Shown piece after piece: positions 1 through 12,899 of a DNA stretch of 64,000 nt. The stretch comes from Glandiceps talaboti (Eukaryota; Hemichordata; Enteropneusta; Spengelidae): contig NC_135554.1 of assembly GCF_964340395.1 (NCBI RefSeq), forward strand, positions 21,406,592-21,470,591, given 5' to 3'. Made by a program: the position numbers and the translations under genes. Each line of letters begins with the position of its first letter. Position 1 is the first letter of the stretch. The notes below the pieces were generated by a model. That model worked only from the letters and a program-made list of their open reading frames with translations. It was not told the DNA's origin and ran no database searches.

Positions 1-488
1 AAATTCAGGAGTCATGGTCCTTAAATCTTGGAACCATGAACAGGGCAATGACCAGCCATTTTGTCAACTTTGTGTTTTTGCATTCTGGCAATCAAGGGGT
101 CTGGGCAAAGACCACTGACCTTTTGATTAGTGTTACTATCAACAAATTCAACATCCTACTTGCCTTGACAATTTGAATCAATATAATTACTACTTCTCAT
201 TGCCATGGTTTCATCAATCAATTTGTACATGTTTAGATTAATTTTGAATTTCTTTCCAAACAAGAACAATCTCCACAACAAAAGCAATGCCAATGACCAT
301 CAAGTTTTTAATGTACACAAACACATGATTTTTGCTTCATGACACCTTAAAACGAAAGCGAAGTTTTCCCTCTGTCCCTACGACTCATAGTTACTGCCTT
401 TGTCACCAAGTACAGTCATTTGACTATATACACAGGATTATGATACTTTACTTAATGCAATAAAGATAAAATGAAGAAGACAACTTAC
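1..488 (-). other. Intron (continues beyond left edge)
   Basis: This is the intron following the donor at 489. I see no exon, splice-flanked frame or repeat in it; the next coding exon lies outside the window. Confidence 0.6.
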
Positions 489-573
489 CTACTACTGAAA
501 GCCAATGCCAGCTGATCAATGGCATCATAGAACTCTGTGTGATGATTCTCTCTATCATATTCATTGGTAAATC
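489..573 (-). CDS. ARHGAP45: Shared coding exon of the RhoGAP, last one inside the window
   Basis: A poly-T acceptor (TTTTTGTCCAG|GATT) and strong donor (AGTAG|GTAAGT) bound an 85-nt exon, phase 1 to phase 2. It encodes G-FTNEYDRENHHTEFYDAI then DQLALAFSS. The ending L-A-x-A/T-F-S-S is where family members continue into an S-x-F-L-M-G motif, which must be encoded to the left of position 1. The gene is therefore truncated by the window edge: 212 codons (via A), 193 (via B) or 136 (via C) are visible, all ending with two bases of a split codon. Confidence 0.9.
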
Positions 574-714
574 CTGGACAAAAAAAAAATAAAAACATGA
601 CTCAAATATTGAAATACTCAAAATGTATAAGGTGCAACCTAAACATGGTATCATTCTGTGGTTTGAGTAGATATCCATTTGTTCAATGTTTCTAAACTAT
701 CTTTTGGATCTTAC

Positions 715-858
715 CTTTGATTTGGCTGATGAGAATAACAGCAGCTGTGTGGATCTCTGTGGAATGCAAGGCTGGATATTTGTTAAGTACATTACGTAGT
801 ATACAAAGAAGTTCCCGAAGCCTTTCATGTGCTGCAACCCTGGGAGTTTCCGATCTTT
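715..858 (-). CDS. ARHGAP45: Shared coding exon: conserved pre-F-BAR helical region of the RhoGAP
   Basis: The acceptor is GATACACAG|AAAG and the donor AAAG|GTAAGA; the exon is 144 nt, phase 1 to phase 1. It encodes E-RSETPRVAAHERLRELL followed by CILRNVLNKYPALHSTEIHT and AAVILISQIK. The H-E-x-L-x-x-L-L-x-x-(L/M)...K-Y-P-x-L-x-(S/T)-x-E-x-x-T-A-A-x-x-L-I-x-x-(V/I)-K pattern is what I recall from ARHGAP45, with a more diverged version in ARHGAP29. Human proteins carry this block just before the F-BAR domain. The reading frame continues in phase from both exon 15219-15498 and alternative exon 11517-11697. Confidence 0.92.
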
Positions 859-1198
859 CTGTGTATCGAAAAGATAGATAAAATACAACGGTCAAAAATA
901 ACAGACAAATTTCAATGGTTTTGAAGGAGTGTACATGGAGAAGATTATTAAGGTTGCATATTTATATGGGAAAAGTATGGCAAAGTCAGCTTCCTTTATG
1001 GAAGGCTTGGTGCAAAAGTATTTTTGGCTTTTTGTAAAGGCTTCAAGTAGGACGGTATATGTTTCAAGACACTGCAGGTCTTTGAACTGATAGGTTCGAC
1101 TATTTCCAGCTGGTGCGAGAGGTAGGCTGAGAGAGTGAAACCTGAACATGTTTCTGGATATTGTTTCTTTATAAAAAACTTAAATTCCATTTTTACAC

Positions 1199-1306
1199 TA
1201 GACTGTAAGATACACTGTGTCACTCTGCCCTCATCAGTCTCCTCTCTCAGTGAGAGGAGTTGATCAATGTTGTGAGGGCACCCCGTCATGCAGTACCTTA
1301 CAGGTT
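1199..1306. mobile_element. Short TIR element, copy 1 of a MITE family
   Basis: 108 bp, starting TAGACTGTAAG and ending CTTACAGGTT (imperfect inverted ends), flanked by a perfect 10-bp direct repeat ATTTTTACAC (1189-1198 and 1307-1316). The interior (gatcaatgt-tgtgagggc, then cagtaccttacag) matches the element at 1603-1701. It has no coding capacity. The 9-10 bp target duplication is typical of Mutator-like transposons; that superfamily assignment is inference. Confidence 0.7.
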
Positions 1307-1602
1307 ATTTTTACACATTCATGATATAAGTACAGTTTATTTCAAAAAGTCCAGTTACTCAGGCAGCATCTGGCAAAGTTTATCATATATACTGAAGTAT
1401 ATGATACATTTTAAATGTCTTTCGATGAATGTAGAACAAATTTATCAAAACATTTGTTTCACTGGAAGTCAATTCTCAGATATAACCCCTGGGGGTAAAG
1501 GACAAAGGGCAAACAAGTTACATTGACATGCAATGACCAGTTCAAGGTATACATCAAACATATGAAAACAAAAAAGTCTTACTCTGTTAGCATATTAAAT
1601 TC

Positions 1603-1701
1603 TAGACTGTAATATATGTCATGCCGTTCCACCTTCACCAGACGGGAAGGGGGGTCGACCAATGTGTGAGGGCGCCCTTCACTGCATACCTTACAGACTA
1701 G
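1603..1701. mobile_element. Short TIR element, copy 2 of the same MITE family
   Basis: 99 bp, from TAGACTGTAATATATG to ATACCTTACAGACTAG, whose ends are near-perfect inverted repeats. Flanks repeat TTAAATTC (1595-1602 and 1702-1709). It shares the GTCGACCAATGTGTGAGGGC-type core with copy 1, 300 bp away in the same orientation. Confidence 0.7.
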
Positions 1702-3437
1702 TTAAATTCTACACCTATACATAATTAACAACTATGTCATTATATGTCACTTCATACTACAATAGATGGAATTTTACACATAGGTGACACCTTGATGTTG
1801 ACTTTCAATATAACTGTTTCTCTTCTCAAAAGTTTTATTACAGTTCAAACTCACCACAATGCAGTAAAAATAATCAATGATATTCAATTTATTTTACTAG
1901 AGAAAAGTATTGATTATAGAATTTGAATTAAACAATATGGTATATACTCAACAGCAATGATGTTCTGTGCCAGTTTTCAAAATAGTCATAAAACCACAAT
2001 GACAGTGTTTTTGCACAATGGTAGAACACTTTCAACCCAGAACGCACTTATTCTTTAAAAGTGGGAAAATTCTCCTGGCTTGTGAGAAAGAGTTGAAACT
2101 AATGGTACCATTTATGAAATAATATGCCCTTATTGTATTATACTATATTATATTAAAAGTTTTAATTTGTAATACAGTCCCTGAAGTTACAATTAAAATT
2201 GATATTGCAAGCAATAGACTCTTTATTGATGAATTTAAGGTTGTGTTAATATTTGAAATAGACAAACCAAATGGTCAAATCAGGGCAGAACAGATCGAAC
2301 TTAAAAACGCACAACTGGCACCAAACAAGCATACTTGCTAGCGTATATAATTTATCAGGTTGAGAATGATGTAAATTGTTAGTCCACTATAGTTTGTGTT
2401 AACTCTATTTTGTATTGGGAAACTAAACTCCACAATATGTGGAATGAAATGACCGATGTTAGACTTGACCATGCAGCTTTTTCACTGATTAAATCCTCTC
2501 TTCAAAGAGAGAAAATTGATTGATGACAGAAAAACAGGAAACATTTTAACAGGAAGTTTGTAACAGGAACTTTAATTAGTGAGTGGAGTTTTACCTACAT
2601 GTAGCCTTGTAATCAACTAGATTGATGGTAAAAGAACCATGTACAAACCACCTGTCGTGGACAAGACCTTGTTGTCATAACAACATACACTAACCCTTTC
2701 ATAGTCAAACATTAACAGTTTGTTTTTTGCTGTTTGATTTTTTTGTTTGTTTTTGATATACTTTAATCATTGGAGATTTTTGTTCTTTTTTTTCTTTAAT
2801 TAAGAAAACATTGGTAGTAATTTTTAAATTATTTTAAATTCTAATCAACAGATAAATACCCAAATACTAGGAGACTGTCAGTTCCTCAAATTGTAATACC
2901 TAAATATTGAAACCTCAAGGAATACTTATGTTAAGTTTAACTCATAATATTGAAGTGTTTTATACAAATAATCCTTTTTTACGGATAATACAGGTTAAAT
3001 TATGCCTGCCTGTTTTCCATGACTGATACCCCCCACCCCCATTCCCCATGCCCCCTCACCACCATTCCAACATCGCTTACACACTTTTAGCAAACTAACA
3101 GTACGGCAGCTGCAGCTAGATGTGAAACTTGCTCTGCTCGTTCTGTATACCAGTAATCCTAAGCATGAACACTCAATCTCATTATGCCTTTGGTGTTGAA
3201 TTTACTGAAAACTAGGTGAAAGTTCAGCAAAGATGTCATAAACAAAACATCCACAACATAATGCACATGTAACGAGAGTGAACCAAAACTAATCTCAGCA
3301 TCTGTTCACAACACCAGTATGACTTTCCAGGTTTTACCTTCATGTATTAAAACTGAAGTTCACCAAAGACAACACAAGAGCATGGAATCCAGACTGATTC
3401 GTATTTCACATTCTCTCTACCGAGTACAATATATCAT

Positions 3438-3700
3438 CCGTACTGTATGATTAACATGTCTATCTACATAACACATCATTTGTCCATCAATTCAATGCAT
3501 AATATGACAAAGTAGCTAGGTAGTAGACAATTATCGGTATATCTGTATACATATATTGGGGTGTTTTCCTACTGTATAATTAACATGTCGATCTGCTTAA
3601 CCCATTATTTGTCCAGAGAAACATCAATTCAAAAACTTAAGTATATGCGACAAAGTAGCTAGGTAGACAATTATATCTGTACACATATAGGGGTGTTTAT
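3438..3700. repeat. Tandem duplication, about 131-bp period
   Basis: TACTGTATGATTAACATGTC at 3440 recurs as TACTGTATAATTAACATGTC at 3571. Both are followed by CATNATTTGTCCA and, later, GACAAAGTAGCTAGGTAG. Confidence 0.7.
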
Positions 3701-5195
3701 GTCACGGTTGACAATACAGTGAACTGACAGAACCAAACAGTTACACCATGTTGAGAGTTCATGAATATATATCTGGATGTGATCCAAATTTTCAACTTCT
3801 GACATTTCAGTTTGTAACTTTACACATCGTATGCATGTACTCAGTAAACTGGTTAGATTATTCTGACTAGAAGTAAAACTGCTACAGGAATAACATCAGA
3901 ACAGGAGCCAACATGGTACAAGTCCATGGAAATTTCCCCATCGGGGACATGCCTCTATTCACGCAAAGTGTTCCCCCTTCACTGTCTATGATTCAGGTAA
4001 ATTTATTCAACAGGAAACCCGTTCACTTCACGGTACTATGACTGACTATACCAATGTCATTCTTATATATGTTAACTTCTGTTTTTCTACCCGACTTCAT
4101 CTTCATGAACGTACCCCCTGGACAATTCAAATTTATTTGTTTATTTCTCACAATGCCTTTACCTTAGCGATGAAGGCAAGGTCAGAGTATACATCTATTG
4201 GAATGGCATGCCAACTACAATATTGATGAATCTTTCATGATCTGACCTCTGACCTTACAACCTCAATCTGGTGTACATACGACCTCGGACAGAAGTACAT
4301 GTGTACTCGTAACTAGTGTTTGTTGAAGACTTGATGGATCAGTGATCAATACCGCTGCATGAGCTCTATAATGTCTTTCATAACTATTCCATCACAAAAC
4401 TGCTGCTGCAAAATTTTCCCCAAATTCTTTCAAACTCACTGATAGTACATGTATAAGGAAAAACAGGATAAGAAATGCAAAAAGGTGGACATTGACGTCA
4501 TAGAAACAGTGGACTGACATAAGTTATGCAAAGATGTTAGTTTTCCCACAGCAAAACAGGGATAATCCTGATATAATGCAGATTCCGAAATTCCACATCC
4601 TATCAGAAAATGACGTCATAACTGAGGTGAATGACACAACTGATATAGATTTTTAAGTTATCCACAAAGAAACACCAGTAAGTCATGCATAGTAGAAAGA
4701 TAAAGGTATTATATGGTTTAGGAAGGTACGTAAATACCCGACATTGTTTTCAGTTTAATTAAAGACAATAGAGCCACTAATTGTATTGAACACATCATAC
4801 ATACATTAATGACTTGGGTACACTATGACCAAAACATGCTTTGTCCCTAGACCATACAAGTATGTGAAACCTGGTCACGAAAGACGGAAACAAGAAGGTG
4901 GGGGTTTTAATTTGAATGGGAAGGATGAAGGAAGAGATCTGAACTTGACAGGTGTGGGAAATGGAATCAAAGGAAGGAAAATGTGTAGATGAATGAAATA
5001 GAGTATCAGGGTACACTTTCATATGTAAAATCAATAGGTTTTTTCCCACTAATGAATACACTGTTACAGAACAGGTATGTACCTATTATGAATTACAAAC
5101 TAAATTGCATCTAGAAGTTCATTACTCTACAGGTTAAATGGTTTATACATTATATAATTAGTCAACAAAATATGGATGAATGAAAATGGATATGG

Positions 5196-5197
5196 GA

Positions 5198-5269
<72 letters not shown>

Positions 5270-5314
5270 GCAGGCAGGCAGGCAGACCGACCGACCGACA
5301 GACAGACGGACAGG

Positions 5315-5352
<38 letters not shown>

Positions 5353-5364
5353 GGCAAACAAACA

Positions 5365-5435
<71 letters not shown>
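5196..5435. repeat. Composite tetranucleotide microsatellite
   Basis: (AAAG)n, then short (CAGG)n and (ACCG)n blocks, then (ACAG)n with a few interruptions. The Lys/Arg or Phe/Leu/Ser/Cys/Val-rich frames across it are artefacts. Confidence 0.95.
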
Positions 5436-5669
5436 AAAGTGAACATTGAATTTAGTATCCGATGTTAAATTTATTGTGTAATTCTCAAAATGTAATATAT
5501 ATTAATCTTTCACTTGCTATCACTGAAATGATTGCATCTGCCCTTGGTGACCTTACCTAATGACAAATTCAAGATCAAGGTTGCACTGTTTATCTATAAA
5601 TATACTCATGACCCCCAATCCCTGAACTTACTCCACCTCATATATACAATCCAAGATCAAGGTGAGAAT

Positions 5670-5835
5670 AGTTTATTTACAACTAAACACAACTTATTTT
5701 TCCACCTTACAGTGCCCAAACCGACCACACCTCAAAACCGATGATCCAGACCGAGGCTGAATTGTTGATTGATAAAATACTAAACACAAGTGTTTTTCCA
5801 CCCCACCACCCCTGAATTGGCCGCACCCTAGGCAA
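5670..5835. repeat. Degenerate tandem duplication
   Basis: AACTAAACACAA...TTTTTCCACC...CCGACCACACC is repeated as TACTAAACACAA...TTTTTCCACC...GGCCGCACCC about 100 bp later. Confidence 0.5.
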
Positions 5836-6849
5836 CATAACATAGTATGAAAACCTGGTACAACAACCCTATACAACAACAGTTTTCTAGTTAATGATAT
5901 GATCTACACATGACAAGGCTGTATCTTAACAAAGCCTTCAAGTATAGATGATACGTCCTTTCAATACATTTGTTGTGCACACAAGAGGTGGTCAAGTGAT
6001 GTTTTCTATCTTTCGTTATTGCAGTTGTTAACTTGACACCTTTATCTTGCTGACTTCAATACAGTGCACAAATGTGGATAATTACAGATACAATGTGCAG
6101 TCCAAATTATCGCTCACTTCACAGTAGTTTTTATAATACATGTAATGTATGTGGGTATATACAAGACAAAAGTAACAACAATGGTCTGGTATATAGGGTG
6201 GGATAAGTGACAAACCAGACTTGTGCCATAGTTCTGCAGCATCAACAAAACTTGTGTCATGGTACTCATAGTTCTGCAGTGTTAACACAACCACTACAGC
6301 ACCACATTGTATTTTTTAATAGATTATCTTAGTCTTCATGCTATTTCATCGATAAAGTATTGCACTTCCTAGAAAGTCAGGTTGTTCTCTGTACTGGCAC
6401 GACCCACTTCACAACCAATTTACTGCAATTAGTCTCAAATTCAACACATTCTCTGTGTTTGCTGGTTTGTCGAATGGCTCTGTAATGATGACAGCACATT
6501 ACATCAACTTCAAAAGGGGAACAGCTTTCTAGCGTTGTGTATTTTTATTTTACGAGAGGACAAGTACGAATGAAGACAAAGCACTGAAGTTTATCTAGAA
6601 AGTGGCATCTTTGCCCTACAGCTACTAGCTAGGTGACAAATTACACAAAGTGATGTGCCGCCAACCATACACAGACTCTGAACTCACAGTCTTGACCCTA
6701 GATGACATGAAATCTGACCTACCATTCATGTTTGTTATTTAGACAAGAATATTGTTGTCTTGCTTAGATGTTAGATGTAAAGTTGAATATCAACAAATGG
6801 GACATCTACAAATTGACATGTCAACAATAGATTGAATGTCTTGCATCTT

Positions 6850-7160
6850 GGTAAAACTTGGTATTTAACACAATGTTGACAGTGAAAAGATTTGATGCCT
6901 TGAAATTGATGTACAAGCCGAAATTAAGGGAAGTTGGTGCCTTGAAATTAGCATAATGTTGACTATACACAGATTTGATGTTTTGAAAGCAATGTATTAA
7001 AGTTTAATTGATATCTTGAAATTTACAAATGTCTTCAAAGTTATGTAATGCTGACTGTACACAGATTTGATGTTTTGAAATTGACATAATATTGTCTATA
7101 AAAAGATTTAATGTTTTGGAATTGACATAATGGTGGCTATCAACAAATTTGATGTCTTGT
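6850..7160. repeat. Degenerate tandem repeat, about 55-70 bp
   Basis: The phrase GATTTGATGTTTTGAAATTGACATAATG recurs at least four times with substitutions (for example near 6970, 7065, 7105 and 7145). Confidence 0.6.
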
Positions 7161-8426
7161 ACTCTGTTGATTACATGAACATAAATAAGATTTGCTACTG
7201 GGTACCAATCACATGCAAATGACATATTCATCCACATTTCAGTACCATACATTCTTTATCTTGTTGACAACTCATAAACTCCATCTTATAATATCTCATT
7301 GTGAATTCCTTCAACTTTAAGGACCCTGCAAATTGCATAAACCTTAGCAAAGGGAACAAAAGTTACAAATCTTGACCAATGTGCGTATGTCGAATGGAAT
7401 TTACCTACTATGCACCAGAAGAAAACTAGCATTGAAACCGTTTTTTCAGTTGCTACACTAAATTCCAGGGTAATTGCTTGATTCAGATAACTTCATTGAA
7501 CCTTGAAAGTTGTGTCTACACAATGCAGGCTAGTTTTTTTTTTCGTTTTTTTTTCCCAAATAAAATTTTACAACGACTACCCCATTCAGTTCTCAGCGTA
7601 GCTGACGTCATTGACGATACAAGTCAGTCACTTGGCATGGATTTAATGACTCTAAATGATTCATTAGAACTACTTTACAATAAATCTTGAGTCTCCATTT
7701 ATATCCATGAACCACTCAGGTACTACAGGTAATCTTTCCTACCAGTGAAAGTAGATAGAACTATGCCTGGCTTGGAACACACATACCCTGAGTATATTTC
7801 AATGACCAAATGATGGCAATTTTATTCAAATAGAACTCCTTTGTGAATTATATTCAATTCTTTGAAGATTATTCCACTATACACTTACATATCAATTTTC
7901 GGTATCTGCAATAGTATTTTACCTCATGCTAGATTGTCAAAATAGAACAAGAAGGTAGACTTATTCTCGGGCATGCCTATAGTAATGCATGTGAAGCACA
8001 TGGAGCGAAAATTATGGTGTCGGCCAAGAAATCGAATGTTCGTTATTTTTATGATGCGTCTAGGCAGTAATATTCTTTTCTAGGTACTGAGAATAGTAGT
8101 CTAGACTTATTTCACGGAGTCAAATTGACTAATAACATCTTAGTATTAAAATAAGAATCAAATCTGTCCTCTGTAACATTACCTTATTGTTACCCTATAG
8201 TGAGTAGACAGTGACAGCAATTATGTTCAATTTTAAAATGATAGATACATGAAATCTATCTGCGTATACATGGGTTTCTTTCCATGACTGTAGTCACGTA
8301 CCAGGGCTTGAATTGACTTTCTACGTTTGGTTGTCAGATTTCACAATTTGTTTCAGCCACAAATCTCTATTGATTTCCATTGATCTAACAGACAACCACT
8401 TGAATAAATTTGGTAGTCTAGGTACA

Positions 8427-8640
8427 ATGTTTAGTCGTCTATATGCCCTGAAAAACTGCTATTTTGGTAACCTATATACCTTGGACTACTGCTAATTTGG
8501 TGGTGTAAATACAGTGTTTAGAAGTCTATGTACCTTGGACTACTGCTAATTTGGTGGTGTAAATACAGTGTTTAGAAGTCTATGTACCTTGGACTACTGC
8601 TAATTTGGTGGTGTAAATAGTGTTTAGTGGTCTATGTGTC
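8427..8640. repeat. 54-bp tandem repeat, about four units
   Basis: CCTTGGACTACTGCTAATTT starts at 8479, 8533 and 8587, an exact 54-bp period, with a diverged first unit before it. Confidence 0.85.
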
Positions 8641-11516
8641 GTGAACTACAGCTTATTTTGAACCTTACTGACTCACAAAATGAAAATAAGCTAACCTTTG
8701 TACTTTATTGTTCTTCAGTTTCAGAGTTCTAAAACGTTAGAGAATACATTCGTAAATGAACAGAAAACTTTCAATTTCACTAATTTCATTTTTTGGGGGG
8801 TTATAACAAAGTTCAAAGTATGATCTAAACAACAGAGCAAAACAGGATATACTAAAATTGACTTGTGTTTGTCAATTCCGGTGTCTATATTACTGAACTG
8901 TGAATTCACAGGAACAGCTGTGACATGTCAACATCAAAAGAAATGGAAAACCTTTTTAGTTAAGTGAATACCTGTTACTAAGTTACCACTTAAAATCCAC
9001 CGTGCTACAGTCAAAGCATCACTTTCTGTGACACAGTACAGAAATCACAAAAACATGCAAGCTTTCAGTGAGTTGCCTTGGCAAACTGCACACAAACAAT
9101 ACTAGATTTAAATGCTAATCCTGATTTAGAATGCAGCTTTTACTTCTCATCTGACATTAACTGTTTTGTTTCAAAGCTTCTTACGATGACAATACTCCGT
9201 GGTATGTATTATTTGTACCTACTCTTGAAACTTGGCAAACCAATTTAATTACTTTTCAATGTGGGTTTTTCTCAATGAATGGAAGGGATGGAAGAACTCA
9301 TCAATTGCTACTTTTCATGTTGCATAAGGGGTATTTTTTCCACCCACGTATTGGGTCTCTAATGCATATTATCAACAGCTACACTTTTTCATTTTTATAA
9401 TGAATTTAATCAAACCTACATCTGTACAGTCAAACTTTAGTTTAAGTTCACGTCAAATGAAAATTCACGACAATAAAAAGTCAAGAAGAGAGCAGTTTGG
9501 AAATTACATCACAACCAAAACCCAATTATTAGTTGGTATTATCAAACCAATGAACAGTAAAAAGCTATTTACATGTAAAATCATTCAAAATGTCAACATA
9601 TTAAAAGATCTAACCAACAGATACTCTAAAAGGAAGCCAGTGGCTTTGGGTGTCGCAATCAGATCGGTACATCCTAAACACTATTTTGATGTGGTTTGGC
9701 TTCAAATTCTCATTGCAATTTATTTATTACTTTCGATAATGATTCACCTTAGTAGAGTAATATCCATAAAAAGAGAATATAGTACCAAGTTTGATGTGTC
9801 CTGTCTTGCAAGTTGATGTCTATAAAAGTTGAACAAAGACTCAAGGACTTTACCCAAGGCATATGAACATCATAAAACCATACAAACTTTGATGACCAGA
9901 CAAAACGAAACTTTATCAAATAAAGATTCTCACTTTCAAATTCCACTTTAACACCTTTCCTCACTCATTTTATATGTGTATGTATCATCTAGTTGTTGAC
10001 ATTAAATTGCTTACAATATTAAAGATATATGTTTTTATAACCGACTACTAAGGTAGAAAGTGCCACGGGGACAAATTACCTTAGAAATGAAAATTCTTAA
10101 AACTGCTCCAAACTTTACCATATGGAAGCTTGCTTCTAGTCCTTTTTGAAATAATAAAAGAAATATGGCTCCTATATCTTGCTTTCAAGCAAATTGACAA
10201 TCTGTTATTTTCCCATACAGTTAACAAAGTATTTGGCAGCCATATTGGATTCTGAATATAAAAAATTTGTATGGTTATGCCTGATCTTTTTTCTTGATTT
10301 TAGCTGAAAATGGGTTGAACAAAGTACAGCAAAAGTTTAAAGTTTATTTCCAAGGTGTATTTCACGTGAAGACTTTATAGTTTGGCCCGAAATGATATCA
10401 TTCTGCAGTGTTTTGCTGAGGGTTGGATTATAAATGTAAAACCTATGTTTTTTGCAAAGATTTTCATACACAGCTGTTCTTCTACTACTATACATCTCAA
10501 CATTTTTATCTAAAATGAATTTTAACTTTTCACAGAGGGGAAAAAACTATAACATGTGTGCTCATTCTTAATATGCTTCACTGAACAACGTCACTACAAG
10601 ACAACACATTCCCTCAATATTGTGCAAAATTTACTCTCTGGGATCCTCTTGCCTTCCACAAATGCACAGAATGGGAAAGAGGGTATTGACATACATACAC
10701 TGTATTCAGTTCACTAGTTTTCTACTTCTAATCACACATGATCTGAAATTTTTAAGAGAACTAGACTGCATGATGACTGTCAGGTATAACTGTGTCATAT
10801 TCTGCATGGATGACACACTATGGTTTTACAGTACACTATTAAACCCTTTACTATCTAAGTACATTGATACATAAAAAAAACGACAGTCAATAAAATCCAC
10901 CTGTTACTTCAAGGTTACCCAATGAGTTCAAAATGTCAGAGAAATATACCACCATTCTGATTACAAAGAGACACATGCAATGAAACAATAACAACTTAGT
11001 GTGTAAAACGTGAAATAAAACGTCAGTAAATACTATTGCAAGTACACTGTGTCATGGGTATCGTCACTACATACATAACACATCTCATCTCAACTGTAAC
11101 CACCTGTTTAGTCTTCTATGAATTCCCTGCTTTCTAACAATTAGGTTCAGAGTTGACATCCGGACTCTGATTATCTGAACTATTTGGTTATCCGAACCAA
11201 CAGCATGAACTTGTTATTTCATAATCAGTGTTATTACATTATTGACATTTAAAAAGCAAGTAAAATATGACAAAGTTCCCCATCGAAACTCACTATATAT
11301 CTGACAATGGTGTATCATACAAATTATGGTAACATAATATAATTATATACTTTATATGCTTTACCAAATCTATCCAATATGTACAAAACTATAATTCTCT
11401 AAAATGATAATCCCTAATTTTAAATATAATTCCCAATGTCCACAACATTTACATATCCCAACCCAGATTACGTGTCCTATTTTCACTTCTCTGATCAATG
11501 GTGTGATAGTACCTAC

Positions 11517-11697
11517 CGCCATTCTCACAGTGAGAACCAGTACTTAGTTCAGTGCTACATGCATGTTTTACAATTTCCTGGTCGTCTTCCTCATCCTCAG
11601 ACCAAAATTCAATGTCATTAGTTTTAATCCCATGGCAGTAGTTATGGTTAGCGTCCTCCGATACCTCGATAATGACCAGGTCGGATTCGTCACACAT
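11517..11697 (-). CDS. ARHGAP45: Alternative first coding exon C of the same RhoGAP gene
   Basis: A 181-nt exon encodes 60 codons plus one base, starting MCDESDLVIIEVSEDANHNY and containing the acidic run EFWSEDEEDDQE. It ends GGC G|GTAGGT in phase 1. The next exon (acceptor at 858) needs an incoming phase of 1, and the joined codon is GAA (Glu). A competing donor 12 nt earlier (T|GTGAGA) also ends in phase 1 but would create a TAA stop, so the GTAGGT donor is the usable one. An in-frame TGA sits one codon before the ATG. This exon lies downstream of the 15219-15498 exon, so the isoform would lack that Ser/Arg-rich exon and its first conserved helix. I recognise no domain in the peptide. It is less certain than exons A and B, because its only support is frame, donor and phase. 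Confidence 0.65.
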
Positions 11698-11704
11698 AGT
11701 TCAT
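11690..11704 (-). other. Four-codon upstream ORF overlapping the start of exon C
   Basis: Seven bases before the exon C ATG is another ATG in a different frame, reading ATG AAC TAT GTG TGA. It terminates just inside the main coding frame. If the exon C transcript starts upstream of 11704, ribosomes would meet this mini-ORF first, which could lower or regulate isoform C translation. Confidence 0.35.
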
Positions 11705-12899
11705 GTTTGTGTTTGCCGTAAAGCAGGCTACGAGTGGTCTATAGCTCCCTACATCTAGGCAGACGTTGAAATTTCCACATCAGTGGTTAGCTAAACAGGA
11801 GTACTGCATGCGTGTGTACTTCTATAAAAAGTAATCAATATCTGTGCTTGTTTGGTTCCACAATAGGATATAGCTGCAGGCCACATGGTTCATCAGTTGA
11901 CAACCATTGGCTGAAAGCCGTCAAACTAGTCCACTATACTACGAGGGGTGACTGCATGCAATGGATGAGTACCTCAGAATCACAGTCACGATTACACTTA
12001 CTAAACAGGTGATGTGACCACTAAGTGCTTGAAATCACGTAGCAACAGCTTTTCAATTACTCAGACATACCATCACAATCTTGACACGGTGGAACTTGAA
12101 TGCTTTTAGCTTTCACTTTTCTGTTCTGCTGACCTGAGTAAATAAAAACTCTACTGGGGTATGTTTAATCTGAGGTAACAATTCTAGGGCTATAAAGCAG
12201 CCGATTCTATTGTCCATCCTTTTGTCACTAGACTACCTGTTGACGACAGTAAAACCATCCACAGACAAAATACACAGGATTTTACTTTCAAAAGCAACAA
12301 GAACCCTGGCTTAAATATAGATCTGTTTAACTTGTTCATGACCATTCAAGGCCACATCAAACTTCTGTTTCTGGAAACCTCCATGCAAAGACTTTGACAT
12401 TTACACTCACTCCAAGGATGGGAACACCATGGTCAAGTTCAAGACCATGGAAAGAATGAAATGCACATCCTTATAGTCACAGATATGCAAGACAGGAAAC
12501 CTGACATGACAATACGAGGACTGGGAGATTTCTCTCCATTGATTTTACTTTGTTGTTTACACAATGTCTTGAACCGATTAACTTCTGATCTCCCTGTGTC
12601 ACAATAGCAATGAAGGCTCTAAACCTTAAGACTTTTATCCCCTCACACAAATTTCTATGAACGAAGGGCTAATGTAATAAATAGGCTAGGATTATGACAA
12701 TTAAAATCTATATCATTTTTCTTTCGTAGAAAAAGATATAACTTTGAAAATAGGACGACTACATAACATCTTATTGACCCACTGCAAAGCTAGGCTGATT
12801 CTTTTGTTGTTCCATTTATAGCTTTTTTAATTGTCAGATAAATCGTCATGGTGACATCAATTGGTGTCTAAAGTGGCCATCTATACAATACTTACGCGA

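Larger units (their letters stand above)
859..11516 (-). other. Intron between exon C (or 15219-15498) and exon 715-858
   Basis: About 10.7 kb of AT-rich intron. It holds two short TIR elements (1.2 and 1.6 kb), tandem repeats at 3.4, 5.7, 6.9 and 8.4 kb, a composite tetranucleotide microsatellite at 5.2 kb, a C-rich tract at 3.03 kb, three perfect CREs (4493, 4611, 7603) and one DR1 (4243). Open frames here, including 138 codons at 9400-9816, show low-complexity AT-rich composition and no family resemblance. Confidence 0.6.

Noticed and set aside
1660-1680. GAGGGCGC word read as a CTCF site
   Set aside because: It lies inside the 1603-1701 transposon and its flanks do not extend the consensus.
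5127-5449. Long frames over the AAAG/ACAG microsatellite
   Set aside because: Pure repeat translation on both strands. The same applies to 25630-26225, 34126-34339, 44245-44772 and 45368-45824.
9400-9816. Plus-strand 138-codon frame
   Set aside because: AT-rich, low-complexity (Lys/Asn/Ile/Ser) composition, no splice context and no recognisable motif; likely chance.
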